This document shows positions 3,938 to 5,698 of a stretch of 5,698 bases of DNA, piece after piece. The translations under genes and the position numbers were made by a program. The notes under the pieces are model-generated. The model did not search any database. It was not told the origin of the DNA and saw only the letters and a list, made by a program, of their open reading frames with translations. The stretch lies in NCBI GenBank assembly GCA_023246985.1, contig JAHFHJ010000098.1, forward strand, positions 1-5,698, written 5' to 3'. This DNA is from Candidatus Omnitrophota bacterium (GTDB lineage Bacteria > Omnitrophota > Omnitrophia > Omnitrophales > Aquincolibacteriaceae). Every line of letters starts with the position of its first letter. The first letter of the stretch is position 1.

Positions 3938-5698
3938 ATGGCAAATCCTTCGTTCCTGACCGAGATCCTCCTGGTTCTTCTGACGGCCACGGCGGTCGCC
4001 GTGCTTTTCGAAAAGTTTCGTCTTCCGACAATCCTGGGATTTCTTTTAACCGGCGTGATCATCGGACCACAAGGCTTCGGCATTCTCTCCAATAATGAGC
4101 ACATCCGCATGCTCGCGGAGCTTGGGGTGGTGCTGCTCATGCTCACGATCGGACTGGAATTCTCCTTCGAGCGGCTGCGCGGGATGCAAAATATCGCGGT
4201 GATCGGCGGGACGCTGCAGATCCTGATTTCGATAGGCCTTTCCGCGGCCTTCGGCTGGTGGCGCGGCTGGTCGTTCTACGAAAGCTTTTTTCTGGGCTCG
4301 GTCATCGCGCTCAGTTCGACCGCCATTGTGCTGAAATATCTGATGGACCGCGGTGAGATCGATTCGCCGCACGGACGCATCGCGATCTCGATCCTGATCT
4401 TCCAGGATCTTGCCGTGGTGCCGCTCATGATCTTTCTTTCCGCGTTTGGTCAGTCGATGAGTTCGGTCGGCCGGGCCCTCGGATTCGCGCTTCTCAAAAC
4501 CGTCTTGCTTTTGTTCGGAGCGTTCATTTTTTCGCGTTTTCTCCTACCGCAACTTCTCTACCGCGTAGCCGCGGTCCGAAATCGCGAGATCTTTTTTCTT
4601 TTTTCGGTCGTGGTCTGTCTCGGCATGGCGTGGGGAAGCGGCGCGCTCGGGCTTTCCATGGCGATCGGGGCGCTTTTGGCCGGTTTTATGTTCGCAAACA
4701 CGGGATTCTCGCATCAACTGATCGGGGATATCGTTCCGTTTCGCCATCTTTTTGTGAGTATTTTCTTCGTTTCGATCGGACTCCTCTTCGATGTTCATTT
4801 TTTCCTGCAGCACATCGTGCTTGTGCTTTCGGTGGTGAGTCTCGTGCTCTTCATTAATTTCTTCATCATGACGCTTCTCATCATGGCGTTCGGGTTCCCG
4901 CCGCGCGTGGCCATGATCACCGGGATCATTCTCTCGCAGATCGGGGAGTTCTCGTTTCTCTTGATCGAAATGGCGCGCGACTCCGGACATATTACGACGG
5001 AACTTTATCAGGTCCTGCTTTCGACGGCGTTCCTGACGATGCTGATGACGCCGCTTCTCTTCGCGATGATCCCCTGGGTTTTAAAGGTTCTCAGTCGCCA
5101 TGTGATCTTCGGCGTGCCGCCCCGGAGTTGGACCCGTCCGGACCGGATGCTGACCACGCTTCATGATCATGTGATCCTTTGCGGGTTCGGTCCGACGGGC
5201 CGCGATCTGGCCATGGCTTTTCAGGAAGAGAAAATTCCTTTCGTCATTATCGAAATGAATCCGGATAAAATGCGCGAGGCCAAGAAGATGCGCATGAAGG
5301 CGCTTTACGGGGATGCGGCCAATCGAGAGGTTCTCAAACGCACCGGGATCAGCCGCGCGCGTTCGGTCATCGTGAGTTTTCCCGATACGCTTGGTACGGC
5401 GCAGATCATTCGCGTGGTGCAAGACCTTAATCCGGACGTGATCCTCGCGGTGCGCACGCAATACGGAGGCCAGATGTCGCGTCTTTACGAACTGGGCGCG
5501 GATATTGTCGTAACCGAGGAATGGGAAGCCAGCCACGAGTTGAACCGTCTCGTTCTCTCGCAATTGGATGTTCCGAAAGAACGGATCGAGTATCATCTGA
5601 ACCGTATCCGAACGCGCAAGGAACTCGCGATCGAAGAGGCGATCTTCCGGCGCACAGCCCAAACGGCTAGGTCTGTAAAAGGAACAGGGGTAGATTAG
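3938..5698 (+). CDS. KefB/KefC-type CPA2 monovalent cation:proton antiporter with RCK domain
   Basis: The 586-aa inner-membrane protein has an N-terminal Na+/H+ exchanger-type domain (about 8-385, roughly 12-13 helices) and a cytoplasmic RCK/TrkA-N domain (about 410-530). Transporter signatures are GFLLTGVIIGPQGFG (34-48), MLTIGLEF (68-75), ALSSTAIVLKYL (124-135), FQDLAVVPL with the ion-path Asp157, PFRHLFVSIFFVSIGL (267-282) and SQIGEFSFLL (333-342). The RCK domain shows GFGPTG (416-421), acidic Glu439 at the end of strand 2 and GDAAN (458-462), consistent with NAD(H)/nucleotide binding that gates transport. The roughly 55-residue tail is charged and helical rather than an RCK-C domain. Length is close to E. 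coli KefC (620 aa). It probably exchanges K+ or Na+ for H+, in pH or electrophile-stress homeostasis. No KefF/KefG partner is adjacent, and glutathione control cannot be judged from sequence alone. ATG 3938 is preferred over TTG 3920; the stop is the last codon of the window. Confidence 0.9.
   Translation: MANPSFLTEILLVLLTATAVAVLFEKFRLPTILGFLLTGVIIGPQGFGILSNNEHIRMLAELGVVLLMLTIGLEFSFERLRGMQNIAVIGGTLQILISIGLSAAFGWWRGWSFYESFFLGSVIALSSTAIVLKYLMDRGEIDSPHGRIAISILIFQDLAVVPLMIFLSAFGQSMSSVGRALGFALLKTVLLLFGAFIFSRFLLPQLLYRVAAVRNREIFFLFSVVVCLGMAWGSGALGLSMAIGALLAGFMFANTGFSHQLIGDIVPFRHLFVSIFFVSIGLLFDVHFFLQHIVLVLSVVSLVLFINFFIMTLLIMAFGFPPRVAMITGIILSQIGEFSFLLIEMARDSGHITTELYQVLLSTAFLTMLMTPLLFAMIPWVLKVLSRHVIFGVPPRSWTRPDRMLTTLHDHVILCGFGPTGRDLAMAFQEEKIPFVIIEMNPDKMREAKKMRMKALYGDAANREVLKRTGISRARSVIVSFPDTLGTAQIIRVVQDLNPDVILAVRTQYGGQMSRLYELGADIVVTEEWEASHELNRLVLSQLDVPKERIEYHLNRIRTRKELAIEEAIFRRTAQTARSVKGTGVD

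Noticed and set aside
4544..4990. 148-aa minus-strand open frame inside the antiporter gene
   Set aside because: The product is an extremely charged, low-complexity (Arg/Glu/His/Lys) sequence, typical of the antisense of a hydrophobic membrane protein; the sense frame has clear family motifs.
5081..5662. 193-aa minus-strand open frame opposite the RCK domain
   Set aside because: It lies opposite conserved GFGPTG and GDAAN motifs, has no recognisable domain or ribosome binding site, and reflects GC-biased codon use of the sense gene.

Overview
This window carries three unrelated gene groups with no phage, IS, CRISPR or tRNA signal. The organism is a Gram-negative (diderm) bacterium of roughly balanced GC. 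This is inferred from a lipobox protein, type IV pilus minor prepilins and a CPA2 antiporter. The PilX-like protein with a long beta-rich tail and the 'TCATTCCCGCGAAAGCGGGAA'-type palindrome occur in many lineages (Omnitrophota, Nitrospirota, various Proteobacteria), so I do not commit to a phylum.

Left part (1-1258, + strand): the 3' end of an unidentified gene is followed after 24 nt by a complete 192-aa protein of the scramblase/LURP-one-related (LOR) fold family. A repeat-rich stretch follows, with a perfect 15-bp-arm palindrome (740-770) and a 65-bp REP/MITE-like paired-hairpin element (823-887). A small putative lipoprotein comes next; its signal-peptide start seems to have been disturbed by the element.

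Convergent junction (1252-1357): two oppositely oriented arrays of four heptads (AGCGNNN on the left, NNNCGCT on the right) abut the stop codons of the two converging genes. They are in register to form one long laddered hairpin, followed on the minus strand by a U-rich tract. This is the most unusual non-coding structure here and probably terminates the pilin operon.

Middle part (1359-3512, - strand): a tight three-gene operon, transcribed right to left, encodes PilV-like, PilW-like and PilX-like minor prepilins (gaps of 4 nt and a 4-nt ATGA overlap). The first two have canonical G|F....E class III prepilin cleavage motifs. The PilX-like protein lacks Glu+5 and carries a large beta-rich C-terminal domain, suggesting a pilus-tip or priming component. 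The assembly machinery must lie elsewhere.

Right part (3513-5698): a 425-bp AT-rich divergent intergenic region holds probable promoters, several palindromes and an orphan + strand terminator-like hairpin. A complete 586-aa KefB/KefC-type CPA2 monovalent cation:proton antiporter with a C-terminal RCK (TrkA-N) nucleotide-binding domain follows, ending exactly at the window edge. It has no Shine-Dalgarno sequence and a TATACT box about 10 nt before ATG, consistent with a leaderless transcript.

No clearly novel multi-gene system is visible. The best candidates for follow-up are the heptad hairpin, the repeat element at the lipoprotein 5' end, the beta-rich PilX-like protein and the possible small RNA upstream of the antiporter.
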